Shown here: piece after piece, positions 43,690 to 54,599 of the stretch | Layout of the letters: every line of letters starts with the position of its first letter | How positions within the stretch are numbered: position 1 is the first letter of the stretch | Assembly: GCA_002682825.1 (NCBI GenBank) | Contig: NOKP01000020.1 | Span: 1,178,001-1,242,000 of the forward strand | DNA: 64,000 nucleotides | Origin: Neonectria sp. B-13 | Lineage: Eukaryota > Ascomycota > Sordariomycetes > Hypocreales > Nectriaceae | Reading direction: 5' to 3' | Notes under the pieces: generated by a model | Told to the model about the DNA's origin: nothing | Databases searched by the model: none | What the model saw: only the letters and a program-made list of their open reading frames with translations | Position numbers and translations under genes: made by a program

Positions 43690-44740
43690 GCTGGTGTTTG
43701 CTGGTGCAGAGTGATGCTTTTATCGCCAGCATACTAAGCCTGAGCAAGGTCTTGAATGATGTAGAAGACTCGATGCTGCAGCGCCACAGGAGGAAAGATA
43801 GGGGACAAATGACTGCAGGGCACTATCCCGTCCCTGCTGTAGCACAGTAATCTAGTAACTGAATCAGCCTCCTATCCAGACGGACGGAGCGTCTCATCCG
43901 AATGCTCATGTTGCAGTCGATAGATCAAGAGATCGGTCATCTTACTCTATCTGATCATCCGTAGATGGCCAACGACAGCAGCGAAACCCCCAGGCGTGGC
44001 GGCGATGTACAATGACGAGATGAAAGCGACGATGCCACCCACCACTGTACACACACACAACATAGACATGCGCGCGCATGGTGACAGCTGCCACTCTCGC
44101 TTTCAGATCAGGTATGGATGGATGCTATCATGTACTGTACTGTACTTTCCTATCCAGTCCGCGGCTTTGGCGGCCTGCTTGATTAGTTTCTGGCATTCCC
44201 GCCGGACGCCGCATCTTATTTAGCTCCCCAGCCGTGGATACCGATGGATACCTTAACTACCTGTCCAGATGGGTCGGGTACCTATGGCCTCCACTGCCGC
44301 GACCCCCTAGCTCCCTGTTCGTTCAACTTTGTTCGCGTTTGCTGAGGTGGTTGCGGCAGGAAATAAGGTAAGGTCGAAGGGTACATGGGAAATGCAATAT
44401 GTCGTAGCCCAGCCGGTACACCCGGCTGAACACAATGGAGGAATAGACCAAAGAGCTTGAAGCGACGAGACGGGGTCAAGGCTGAGGAGGGACCTGACCA
44501 TTGCAATACGTCAGTCGCTCTGGTCCGTCCCTCCAATCCAAAACAAACCTAAACTGACCGGAATTCTGGCCCTTGCTCTCCATCTCTCTGTGTCTCTAAA
44601 AGGCACGTCGCTGTTTTACCCATCTAGGTAGCCCTATCGTGATTTTTCTCATGCCATAGACGACTGGCCGAAAGTCTGGCTGCATCAGCCCTGTAACATG
44701 TTAATAAGGCACCAAAGGTTGGTGGCTGTTTCTTGTCTTG

Positions 44741-44766
44741 CTCCACCTCCACCTCCACCTCCACCT
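44741..44766. repeat. CTCCAC hexanucleotide repeat
   Basis: About four units of CTCCAC in the far upstream region of the Srk-like kinase gene. Confidence 0.85.
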
Positions 44767-45534
44767 CGCAGCGAGAGCCCAGATTCCCGATTCCCAGGCC
44801 AGCCCTGTTGCCCTTCTGCACCTCATCAGTGAGTGAGGTCACCTACTGCCCAGGCGGCTCCACTTCCAGGTTCCAGGGAATATTTCCCACTGAGGAATAC
44901 CCACTGGCCACTGTCCGTCCGCTGTCACGCAGCGGCTTGCCCACTACTTCGTAAGCACCTGCGGCTACCCTACCCACTGACGCTCGACACCTGCACCCGC
45001 ACTTGCACTCTCCATTCCCACCAGACAAATCTGTGCCTCTTCCTCCTCCTCTTCCTCTTTCTTTTCCGCATTCTGTCTCATCTCCCTTCAAGACTTCTCC
45101 TCCATACCTCTCCCAACTTCCCTGTCCGGCTCATCCGCCAGCCTCGCTTCCCACCAAACGCACTTTGCACGACCGAGTCCCCGCGCACGAACCCTCCTCA
45201 GCGTTCGTCCTGCGACTCGTTAAACCCCGCACATCCGCCGCAGCCAAAGCCCAGCCCAGCTCAGCCCGCCTACCAGCCCAGCCCGTCTTGTCTTGTCCCG
45301 GTTTCTGACGACATCGGCCTGCCCGTCTTTGCTGCTCTTACAAATACACCAGAACCGCAGCCCACGAGATCACTCGGCACGAAATCGACAAACAAAAGCT
45401 CGACTACTACTGACTAGGAGAACCCAGTGGAGAGGCGCTCTCCATCCGTCTCACCTGCCGCCGCAGTAAAGCTCTGCTCCCTCGCCGTCTTCACCTAGGT
45501 GGTTTGTCGCGCCTTAGCGACATTCTCTTCAGTC

Positions 45535-47798
45535 ATGTCGACCATCCAACAACTTAAGAACTTCATCCGCCACGGTATGTGACCTCTCTGCCTCCCGGCC
45601 GTCCCTTCTTTTAAACTTCGCCTTCTTGGTCGATCGTGCATCTGACTTCTATTTGTCATCCGCTCCAGGCAAGCAAGCCCGCGCTGGCAACCCCAATGAA
45701 GACCCGTCGCGTAAGACCGAGGCTGCTCCTCAGCAATCCACCCAGCCTGTCCACCACCATAGCGCTCCCGATAGCCACCATGCTCCCGCTCAGGCCGCCG
45801 TCGACCCTTACTTAGATTCCCCCATCGATGGCCACCATAGCAAGGCCACCAAGTCTAAGCGCGTTGACGAGGCGAACCTCGCCAAGATCGTCGCCGAAGA
45901 GAACGCCAGCAAGAGCAAGTTTCCTCGCTACCCCGGCCTTGAGCGATGGGAGCTTGTCGACAAGATGGGCGATGGTGCCTTCAGTAACGTCTACCGCGCC
46001 CGCGATACTACAGGCGAAAGGGGTGAAGTCGCCATCAAAGTCGTCCGCAAATACGAGATGAACAGCATGCAGGTGAGTTTGCTCGGGACCTGTCTGTAAA
46101 CGCAGTCCTTCTCCTTCTATTTTTGTCCGGCGTGGCTCTATTTCTTCACCCCCATTTACCAACACTCGGGGTTGCCCCCTTCCTAGGGAAACAATCATTT
46201 ACATCCAGACTTCAAAAAAGTCCCCAAGGCTGCAGAGGTGCGAGAATCTTTCCTTAGTTTGCGTCTTCTTACTTCGTCTCCAACCGCTCTCGTCGGTATT
46301 GGTCGAGTTCGAGGACGACCTGCAGACTTGTGGCCAGGCGAAGCAGCGTGCTAACTCTATCGCAGCGATCCAACATTTTGAAAGAGGTCCAGATCATGCG
46401 CCAGCTTGATCACCCCAACATCATCAAACTCGTTGATTTCTCCGAGTCGCGGCAATACTACTACATCATCCTTGAGCTCGCCCCTGGTGGCGAACTCTTC
46501 CACCAGATTGTTCGCTTGACCTACTTCAGCGAGGAGCTTTCCCGACACGTCATTGTCCAGGTGGCCAAAGCCCTCGAGTATTTGCACGAGGAGAGAGGCG
46601 TCGTTCATCGGTGAGTTCATTCCTCCCCAGCTGGATGTCTCAAGGGCACGCAGATCCCTGGTGTCGATGATGCCCCTCCTGACGTCACTGCGCCCCTGCA
46701 TCGATATGGCGATAGCTGCTAACCCTTGCTAGTGACATCAAACCCGAAAACATTCTGTACAACCCCATCCCTTACGTCCCTTCCAAGACCCCCAAGCCCA
46801 CGCAACCTGGTGATGAAGACAAGGTCGATGAGGGCGAGTTCGTTCCGGGCCAGGGCGCTGGTGGCATTGGCCAGATCAAGATTGCCGATTTTGGCCTGTC
46901 CAAGATTGTGTGGGACAACCAGACCATGACCCCCTGTGGTACTGTCGGGTATACGGCCCCCGAGATTGTCAAGGATGAGCGGTACTCCAAGTCGGTTGAC
47001 ATGTGGGCTCTGGGTTGTGTGCTTTACACCCTGCTCTGCGGCTTCCCTCCCTTCTACGATGAGAGCATCGAGGTGCTAACCGAGAAGGTCGCCAAGGGCC
47101 AGTACACTTTCCTGTCGCCGTGGTGGGATGATATCTCCAAGTCGGCCCAGGACCTCATCAGCCACCTGTTGACCGTCGACCCCGAAAAGCGGTACACGAT
47201 CACCGAGTTCCTGGCCCACCCATGGGTCCGAGGTAATGGCCCTACTCCCCGCGAGGAGAAGAAGAAGCCTGATAGCATGCTCCGGGCCTTCGATGCCACC
47301 AAGTTTGAGGAGCCCGGCAAGCGCTATGATTTCCGATCACCTGGAGCCGTTAACCTGCGCGAGGTCTTTGATGTTAGTTACGCCGTGCATCGCCAGGAAG
47401 AGGAGGGCAAGCGACGAGCACAGGTAGGTGCCAAGGGTGGCCCCGCGAGGTTCATGAGTGGGCTCAACGAGGAGGATGAGGACGAAGAGGACGAAGATCG
47501 TATGCAGATTGACGGACAAGAGCATAATGCCGCCGCTCCCAAGCCCAATGCCGCGACTCAAGCGCTGGAGCAGAGCATGCGAAAAGCAAACATTCGGGAT
47601 CAAGAAGGCGAGACTCGTGGCCGGGAACGCGAACGAACCGCCGAGAAGGGTTACGGCCAACATTCTGCTACCGTGACAGCAGCGGCTCGGCAACAAGTGA
47701 AGGATCGCAATCGTCACCGAGGTGCCTTCGAGCTTAACCTGGACAATGCTACGTTGCTGGGCAAGCGAAACAAGAAGGTTCCCATCATGGGGGTATAG
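45535..47798 (+). CDS. CaMK-group kinase of the Srk1/Rck2 (MAPKAP-like) type
   Basis: Five exons: 45535-45574, 45669-46072, 46187-46237, 46366-46610 and 46733-47798, 601 residues. Exon 1 is 40 nt (MSTIQQLKNFIRH) and exon 3 is 51 nt (GNNHLHPDFKKVPKAAE); all phases agree. The kinase domain starts near residue 107. Visible are the glycine loop GDGAFSNVY, Lys137 in VAIKVVRK, a family-typical insertion before helix C, GVVHRDIKPENILY with Asp248, then a ~40-residue insertion before IADFGLSK, GTVGYTAPE and ALGCVLYTLLCGFPPF. The tail has a long acidic stretch and ends NLDNATLLGKRNKKVPIMGV. Known relatives are cytoplasmic kinases phosphorylated by the Hog1/Sty1 stress MAPK that control translation and cell cycle under stress. 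The long C/T-rich leader suggests translational regulation. Confidence 0.92.
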
Positions 47799-48747
47799 GA
47801 ACCCAATGATGGAAGCTCGATGAGTACTGCAACTGCTGTTGAGCAGGACCCTGTTGACAGGGTACTACGGCCAAAAGTCCCACTCCTTGTTCGATATTCT
47901 ACAGAAGAGTTACCGTTTGTGCTGGAAAATGCATGAAGGAAAACATGCGGTCTCCTAGTCATCTCCATGGAACCACATTTTCTCGTTCTCGACCAAGGGT
48001 AGTGTTCTGGCTGAGCTATTTCTGTCTGGATGTTTTGGAAGTCGCATTTGGGCGCATGGAGTAAAGAGGCAACACAGGTTGGACGTGTCGTGTCCAAAGG
48101 GATCTTGTGGCTTTTTGTGTCTATTGATCAATGTATCTTTGTGTTCAGGAGCCAAGGTAACCGTTCCGGTAGGCTCTTGATTCATTCTATTATTGTGCCA
48201 GTGGAGAGAAAGAAGTGGTGAAAGATGATTTGTGGATAATATTATTCATCCATAGGCCGGGAGTTAGTAGGATATCTTCAAACGCTTTTCAGTCAGATCT
48301 GAGGTGTATGTTTTGCACGCTGTCGATTGTAGGGGAAGTATGATCGCATTACTGGTTAATTGGAAGGTTTCGCCCTTTGCCTTTCAAAGTCATGTATTTT
48401 GGCTGGTCAAATCGTGTCAATTCATCCCCTGCAGAGAGCCTACTCTACTATGATTTTAAGGCAGTAGTAGTATGCAGTTAAGGTTCTTCAAGAGCTGTGC
48501 GCAATGCCGACGGCTTGCGATCAATGAGAATTTCCAACGAGCCCAGACGATGTTCAATGATTATCTACCAAGGTGGTCCGGTGGGACATTCTACAAGAGT
48601 CGGCCATTCTGGCTGTACACTCTCGACATGGAGTATCTAGGCGTGAGAATGCTCAGTGGTAATCGTGAGCATGGAAATTAATAATACTAATCTGAATCCA
48701 ACCGTAAATAGCATGAGATTTCGTAAACTGCAAGTAAAAGGATACCT
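47799..48747. other. convergent intergenic spacer
   Basis: 3' regions of the kinase (+) and the 844-residue protein (-). AT-rich in its right half. No gene seen. Confidence 0.6.
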
Positions 48748-51282
48748 TTACTTGCTTGCCAAGGCAAATATGCCTCCATGCCACCCGTACGTCCGGGTAA
48801 GTCTTCGTCCGTATCGTCTAGCAATCTCAAAGCGCATCTTGCCCTTAGGGTGAGGCTCATGGAAGTGTATGCTTCGTTCGACGTCCATCTTGATCGGGGA
48901 GAACTGCCAGACAGATCCGTAGAGCTTCTCAGCTCTGAATCCAGTTGAGACCATGGCATGGACAAAGTCGTTCCATGGAACCTCACCAGGCGTCGATGTT
49001 ACCTCGGGGTTGAAAAAGAGGGTGCGGAAGACCTTAAGCGTGCGGGCGTCAACTGGGAAGGTCAGTTGGGGATCGTCAGAACTGGTCGCCGCGGTTTCCG
49101 GCGACTCGGCGGCTTCATCTTGGGGTCGAGCTGGCGTTCCTCTCGTCTTCTTCTTTTCCTTAGGCTCGGCAGCAGAGAAAGGAGTGTTATCCGGGATGTC
49201 GGATAATAGGGCGTCGAAGGGAAGATTGAGGGCATCGACATCAGGAACCGGAGCCTGCTTGTCCTTGGGAGTTGGCGCCGGCTCAACCCACTCTGGGGTT
49301 CTTCGCAACATGCGCGACTGCGAAAGCAGCGTCTGCAAGGCGACCGTATTATCCAAGTTAACGGACGCTTCAGCGAAGACTCGGTCGATGTTGGCCCACA
49401 CCTTGTCCAGGTTGTGCTCGGCTCGTCGTAAAGTATCCACGTTCTCCCTAGTCCGACGCTTGCCAAACGGGTAGGTGAACCTGCCCGGGGAGGGTTCGCC
49501 CAACTTCGCAGCTTCGATGAGGTTCTGCTCATCCAGAGCAGCCGGGATCTTATTCCAGGGCTTGGTTCGTTGGGCAAATTCCTTTTCGATGAGGTCTTTC
49601 CTGTCCACGAAAAGGGTTTCGAAGTTCTGAGCCCATGGCTGATAGAGCTCTAGCTGCCTTGTGCACTGGGAGATGATGGAAAGGTCACCAATTATTCCGG
49701 CGATGTGACTAGAAATGAGCGCGTCTGCTTGTGGCTCTGCTTGGAGTAGACGCTCCAGCTCGTCTATGACTATCGGCATGCGGAGGAAGAACAGTTGCTT
49801 GTCATCCTTCCATAGCGTGCGCAGGAGCCAGTGGAGATGCCTTTCGATCTTGGCCATCCTGGTTCCAAGTTTGGGTCTCACTCCGATTTCGGTAGAACTG
49901 ACATCTGGGTTGTGTTCGCGCACGAAGAACTTCCGCATTGGCAGCGAAGCAACGACGGCGACCTCTAGCGAGCCCAGAGGACTCTTTGTCGCCTGCTCGA
50001 GGTAGTAACGACACCTGAGCAGAGCAACCAAGTACTCCTCGGGCAGGTCCTCCAAGGGCGATATTATCGCGGCGTACTTTTGCTGAAGCACTTGGAGCCC
50101 CTGGACTTGCTGATGCAGCTCGGAATACATTTCGATTCCGAGATAAGCATCGGCGATGGTATTGCTAATGATGCGAGCCCAAAGGATGGTATCGCGACCT
50201 TTCACAGTGGTAGGGTGGGATTGGCCTCGTGGGTCTTTGAGCATCTCCAGCCGATGCTCCTTGACTTGCAGAAGCTGCTCGGCAAAGTATGCTGGATCCT
50301 CTCGAAGGCCCCAGAGATGATCTTCCGCAGCTGACGCTCTGGCCCCGAGGAGCGACTCCATTCGGCCAAGGTCAAGCCCGACCGGAGGCCGATACGGAGC
50401 CTCTGCTGCCATGATAGCAAGCGACTCGAATCCAGAAGCCTCACTTTCCGGCTTGAGCTGCGGCTCTGGCTGAATGGAAAACGCATCGCTGGTCAGACTG
50501 ACCACGGGAAGATCATGAAGAATCTCCTGGCAACAGTCTACGAGAAAATCCAACAAGCGTTCTTGTGCTCGTAGGACGAGAAGACCCTCGCCAGGAAGGT
50601 ATTCCCTTCGACTGCACATCCAGTCCATGACATGTGGATAGGACTTCCATGACAACAGTGTGCCATAATCCTCGGCTAAAGTCACCCTGTTGAGGACCAA
50701 CGTGTACATATTGAGAAAGATGGGCTTGAGGGCGTTGGTCACTTTGCCTAGGTGCATGGCGTAGTTGTCGGCACCAGCGAAAGCAGGTGGAGGGTTGCGA
50801 CCTCTTGCGCTGAGCAACAACAGCAGTACTTTGGTTTGAGTCAGATCTTCCTGGTTGATATGAGGCCACATGTAATGGCCGGTATAGTTTGTGCCTCTCT
50901 CACGCTCCTGCGGCGACTCTTTGCGGAAAGCTTCAAAGTCGGGACGATGCAGGGCCGGCATGTCTGGCCAGGCTTTGAGGAGGATACGAAGTTTCTGGGC
51001 TCGGGATTTCTTGGCCCATCGCTTCTGAATGGTGCCTTCATGGCGCTCGACAATCTTGTTCAACGTGTCGTAGCTGGCCCATATCTTGCTTGCCCTTTCC
51101 TTTGCCTCTTGTCGGACTTGACTCGCAGGGGGGCACGGTGGTACGGCCTGGCCTATGGCTGTAAAGAAGCTGGACGGGTCGTTCCAATCTATGTCTGGCA
51201 TGCCTCTGAGTTGATCATCGCCGTCGTAAGCTTCTGCACCGGGGGCCCAGGGGTCGAATTGGTGGTTTGGTCGAAGCTCCAT
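48748..51282 (-). CDS. large fungal protein of the 'ipa protein' type, unknown function
   Basis: Single exon, 844 residues from ATG 51282 (MELRPNHQFDPWAPG). It is helical and soluble, without signal peptide or membrane span. An early block (RAQKLRILLKAWPDMPALHRPDFEAFRKE) and the C-terminal block (HFHEPHPKGKMRFEIARRY, then GRRLTRTYGWHGGIF) look most conserved. I recall this layout from proteins labelled 'ipa protein' in Fusarium and relatives; no activity is established. A low-complexity, charged linker (KEKKKTRGTPARPQDEAAES) separates the helical body from the C-terminal module. The conserved His/Arg-rich end (HFHEPHP, RRYGRR) might bind nucleic acid, but that is speculation. Confidence 0.85.
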   Translation of the reverse strand: MELRPNHQFDPWAPGAEAYDGDDQLRGMPDIDWNDPSSFFTAIGQAVPPCPPASQVRQEAKERASKIWASYDTLNKIVERHEGTIQKRWAKKSRAQKLRILLKAWPDMPALHRPDFEAFRKESPQERERGTNYTGHYMWPHINQEDLTQTKVLLLLLSARGRNPPPAFAGADNYAMHLGKVTNALKPIFLNMYTLVLNRVTLAEDYGTLLSWKSYPHVMDWMCSRREYLPGEGLLVLRAQERLLDFLVDCCQEILHDLPVVSLTSDAFSIQPEPQLKPESEASGFESLAIMAAEAPYRPPVGLDLGRMESLLGARASAAEDHLWGLREDPAYFAEQLLQVKEHRLEMLKDPRGQSHPTTVKGRDTILWARIISNTIADAYLGIEMYSELHQQVQGLQVLQQKYAAIISPLEDLPEEYLVALLRCRYYLEQATKSPLGSLEVAVVASLPMRKFFVREHNPDVSSTEIGVRPKLGTRMAKIERHLHWLLRTLWKDDKQLFFLRMPIVIDELERLLQAEPQADALISSHIAGIIGDLSIISQCTRQLELYQPWAQNFETLFVDRKDLIEKEFAQRTKPWNKIPAALDEQNLIEAAKLGEPSPGRFTYPFGKRRTRENVDTLRRAEHNLDKVWANIDRVFAEASVNLDNTVALQTLLSQSRMLRRTPEWVEPAPTPKDKQAPVPDVDALNLPFDALLSDIPDNTPFSAAEPKEKKKTRGTPARPQDEAAESPETAATSSDDPQLTFPVDARTLKVFRTLFFNPEVTSTPGEVPWNDFVHAMVSTGFRAEKLYGSVWQFSPIKMDVERSIHFHEPHPKGKMRFEIARRYGRRLTRTYGWHGGIFALASK

Positions 51283-51689
51283 ATTGTCTGAGGGGAGAGT
51301 TGTTGTAGTTCGCAGGCGTAGCTACCTTGAATGAGTAGGTAAGTTGGGAGTTTCACAGCGGGGGAGATTCAATGAGAGGGGCATGACGACAGAACGGAAA
51401 AAATGGGACCCCTGTAGCCCTTGCGTGGCCTGTATTGAGATGATGGGATAATGACGTTTCTTTTTTTATTCAGAGATCACATTGCACATTATGGTTATAT
51501 GTTGACTTATCTCTGTCAACTAACGAGCTAAGCTGTAGAAGGAGTTATGTCCCAGGTGGCTCCAATTATGTTTCCACTTATCAAGCTTCACCTAGTCTTA
51601 GCAAAGAGCAAGGCATGAAAGAAGGAAGGTTGTGTATCATTTGTAGGCAAGGGGTATATCTGACAACCATAGAACCTTACAGTCAATAT
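51283..51689. other. intergenic spacer
   Basis: Promoter of the 844-residue gene and 3' region of the CHORD-like locus. AT-rich near 51.46-51.5 kb. No gene seen. Confidence 0.6.
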
Positions 51690-52353
51690 TTAATAGTCTT
51701 CACTATCCTCCTCATCAGACGAGCCAGATTCAGCATCCCTTCCTTCGCCTGGACCATCGCCCCTGCCCTTCTTGGACTGGTCAGGGTGGGCTTCATGTTT
51801 GCCCTTGGTGCAGCCCGATTTGGAATCGTCCTTGTCGCAGTATGACCCTATGAAGGCCTCAGGATACTCTTCTTCATTCTCAGGTGTGTCCAAAGTTCCA
51901 TGTACCTCTTCTTCCCAGTCGGCCCAGACGTCCGAGTCCGGATCTATTTCAAGCTGTCCTGTCCTCACGCGCGTTGGCTCGCGTTAGAAGTCGATATCTC
52001 ACCCGCCTCCGTATTTCGACGCGGAAAGCAAACTCACCGGGATGGTATCGGAAGCCACCGTGCTCATTTTTCTCCTTTTCGAACGATTTATCGCACTGTA
52101 AACATATGAACAAGTCGTTTGCGGCCTTCCGCTTGCCGCATGTGGTACCTCACCGGAGCGTGTCGTAGTGCGTCGCCGCGCGCTGTCGCACGCTTTTGTC
52201 GTTACAGAGCACCAATAGAATGGCACGAACCTGTTGCTCGGGCTTCAGGGACTTTAACAAAATCGCGAGTTGGCAAATATGGTTGGTTGGCGTTGTTTGT
52301 CTTCCTTGTGTTGGGAGGATGCAAGTTGCCGCGGTTTGCCCTAGGCTGCATCC
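51690..52353 (-). pseudogene. CHORD-like zinc-binding protein gene, interrupted by an in-frame TGA
   Basis: A 3' exon (51958-51690) joins in phase to an upstream exon ending at 52038 through a 79-nt intron (GTGAGT donor, CTAAC branch, ACAG acceptor). Together they read TCGKRKAANDLFICLQCDKS, FRYHPG, then QLEIDPDSDVWADWEEE, YPEAFIGSYCDK and GCTKGKH. Paired CxxC, YHPG and GCTKGKH resemble CHORD-like zinc-binding proteins. Going upstream, the same frame meets TGA at 52150-52152 and then continues open to 52353 with a sequence that fits the same protein (LLKSLKPEQQVRAILLVLC, NDKSVRQRAATHYDTLR). No in-frame ATG is found in that segment. Either the gene is broken by a CGA/TGG-to-TGA change and start loss, or an unrecognised intron removes the stop. 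No short intron I tried does so in frame. Confidence 0.5.
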
Positions 52354-52969
52354 CTAGTAAGCAGCACTTGTAAGGATGGAAGTACTTAAACAGTTGACCG
52401 CCCGCAAGTCTGCCCTGGTTCAGCGACCTACTCGCTCCAGTATAGACACGACATGGCGCATCCCGCCTACAACTGGATCATGGATATATCCTGGCTGTAG
52501 GCACGAGTTGTTTTAGACTGCGGTATTGCTTTCAGACTGTGTTACTGCGGCTGTGGGATTCTCAACGTCTCGACCTCTAGAACCACATGGCGATGCTGGG
52601 CCTTGCAGACGACCGCAGGGTTGCGCTGGATCACAATCCCTCAGCCGCACCAGCAGAGACCAACACGCACCGTCGATGTAACGTCGTTTGCTGTCGTTCT
52701 ACTCCCGGACACAAGGTACATCCATCCGCGTCCTAGACGAAATATATACCGCCGCGATTCAGCATTCCAAAACGCAAGTTAGTGTCCTGTCGTCCCATCT
52801 CCTATATGACCTTCTCCACAACGAACGTCACCCAGGGTTTTTTTTAATACCTCGCAGCCAACTCGCAAACATTACGGATTCTGGAAGGACCCCTGCTCAC
52901 GAAGCTCATTTATTCACCAAATAGTGTGTTTGCTACGGGACGGCTAAGGCAGGTAGGGATGAAAACCCG

Positions 52970-53007
52970 TCAACCAACAACCAACAACCAAAAACCGTCA
53001 ACCAACG
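52970..53007. repeat. CAACCAA-rich low-complexity repeat
   Basis: Imperfect repeats of CAACCAA/CAACAAC, about 230 bp upstream of the cutinase start codon. Confidence 0.75.
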
Positions 53008-53121
53008 GCCAAGACCCGCCGTGTTGCAGAACGCTACCTAGTCCTCATTGAATTCACTGCCCACTTTCCCCGGGATTCCTTCATTCACCATCGGCCTGCA
53101 TTAGCTGGGCTTCCTAATCTC

Positions 53122-53129
53122 TATATATA
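53122..53129 (+). promoter_or_regulatory. TATA box of the cutinase gene
   Basis: TATATATA about 110 bp before ATG 53238, followed by a C/A-rich leader. Inducible fungal hydrolase genes commonly have such an element. Confidence 0.6.
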
Positions 53130-53237
53130 CAACCAACCGAGTTTTCCCTAACACTTTCATCTTCCCTCAACATCAACGCAACACTAAGACGACAAGCCAC
53201 TACCTCTCTACCTTCACAGAACTCAAGCCCTGCCAAG

Positions 53238-54077
53238 ATGAAGTGCCTCTACGCTATCTTCTCCCTCTTCGCTGCCTTTGTAACGGCCAGCAACTCGTCA
53301 GTTCCCGGAGACCTAAAGTGCCCTCCCGGTGTTCACATCATTGTGGCCCGGGCTAGCCAGGAAGCTCCTGGCCCCGGAATTATCGGCCCCGTTGCTGAAA
53401 AGGTTCTTGATCGTATTCCCGATTCAGACATGGTGCCTCTCGACTATCCAGCCCTTCTTGATCCCTATGTGCCTTCCCAGACGGCCGGGGTGGCCAATCT
53501 CACCAAGCTGGTTCAAGAATTCACTAAAGAGTGCCCGGAAACTAAAATCGTATTGATGGGATACTCCCAGGTAAGATGTCATGCTTTCTTGGTCCAGAAG
53601 CTGAACGGCACTGACAAGTGCAGGGAGCCCAAGTCACCCTTGATGTCCTCTGTGGCGCGAGTGAGGAAGGCTTCCCAAACACAAAGCCGCTGCGACCCGC
53701 CGTCGCAAACCAGAGTGAGTTTAATTCCTTCTTTTCAAGAATGCAGTTTACTAACTATACTAGTTGCCGCGGTCGTTCTGATGGGCGATCCTAGTTTTAC
53801 TGCCGGCCAACCCTACAACGTTGGAACAAGTAACGGCAGTGGTGTAAGTGCCCACCACTTCCAAGACTATCAATTCTAACAAGGCGATCAGATATTCCCT
53901 CGCCAGAGACCCGATGGATGCCGGTTTGTCCAGAACAAAATCTTTTCGGTTTGCGACGCGGGCGACCTGTTTTGTGAAGCCGGAAGCGATAGCCTTGCTG
54001 TCCATCTGAGCTACGTTACAAACTGGGGAGAAGCGGCAGCAGACTGGGTTGTCTCTATGGTCAACGTCGCATACTAG
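53238..54077 (+). CDS. cutinase-family (CE5) secreted esterase
   Basis: Four exons: 53238-53570, 53624-53714, 53764-53843 and 53892-54077, 229 residues, all joins in phase. Signal peptide is about residues 1-17 (MKCLYAIFSLFAAFVTA). The nucleophile is Ser110 in GYSQG; the intron falls between Gln and the final Gly of this motif. The cutinase/acetylxylan-esterase C-terminal signature follows: CDAGDLFC with the catalytic Asp at about 193, and His206 in SLAVHLSY. Cys at 28 and 104-130 can form the family disulfides. Known members hydrolyse cutin polyester or acetyl groups on xylan outside the cell. The early sequence (GVHIIVARASQEAPGPG) resembles the acetylxylan-esterase side of CE5 at least as much as classical cutinase, so the substrate is open. 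Confidence 0.93.
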
Positions 54078-54599
54078 TTCCGCAGCCTTCGCATGATTTC
54101 AGTCGCATGCTAGGTATTCTGTTGAGATTTTATTTGTTGTCCGTCGGTTTTGCGACGCTCGGCGAAACACAAACCACCTGTTGATCAGCAACTGGAGAGA
54201 ACAGAACCGGATAATGTGCAGGCTAACGTTGTGGATATTGAACATTGAGAGCCAGTGTCGGATACACTGTTGAGGATGAAGATAGTCGAGCAGCTTGTAC
54301 TAGATACACTCAAGCCATTTCACATTGCACTCTAAGCATGGCACTCTAAGCATGGCACAAAAGTCAACTCATCCCATGTGACCCGAGAGCAGATTCTACA
54401 CGATGGCAAGAAGTATCACCCATATAGGAGGGGAATTGGATTGAAATTATTTGAAAATTCTATATAAGTGTATCTAGCGTTATTTGTAACATGGTATCAT
54501 CGGTCCCTTTAAGCATGGCCATCTGTCTCTGGCTACTCGTATCCCTCTTACAATTATCTGGCGCCCTGTCATCAACTCTCCCAAGAACAATTTCCTACC
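54078..54599. other. convergent intergenic spacer
   Basis: AT-rich 3' DNA between the esterase (+) and the next gene (-). It contains a 14-bp tandem duplication (54327-54358). Confidence 0.6.
54327..54358. repeat. 14-bp tandem repeat, 2.3 copies
   Basis: GCACTCTAAGCATG occurs twice in tandem plus four bases of a third copy, all exact. Confidence 0.9.

Larger units (their letters stand above)
41135..45534. other. longest gene-free interval; right part is the leader/promoter of the Srk-like kinase
   Basis: 4.4 kb without a supportable gene. 41.1-42.3 kb is AT-rich. A 72-codon open frame at 41431-41649 (-) has an ATG but no recognised feature. 42.4-44.3 kb is GC-richer with microsatellites (43666-43689, 44741-44766). 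A single CCCTAACCCTA at about 42725-42735 is not a telomere. 44.8-45.5 kb is C/T-rich and probably the promoter plus long 5' leader of the kinase. Confidence 0.55.
52354..53237. other. intergenic region, promoter of the cutinase gene
   Basis: No gene seen. It holds CAACCAA repeats at about 52970-53007 and a TATATATA element at 53122-53129. Confidence 0.6.

Noticed and set aside
52038..52353. An intron between GTGAGG (52152) and TTTACAG (about 52095) that would skip the TGA in the CHORD-like gene
   Set aside because: It removes the conserved TCGKRK...FICLQ segment and puts the rest out of frame.
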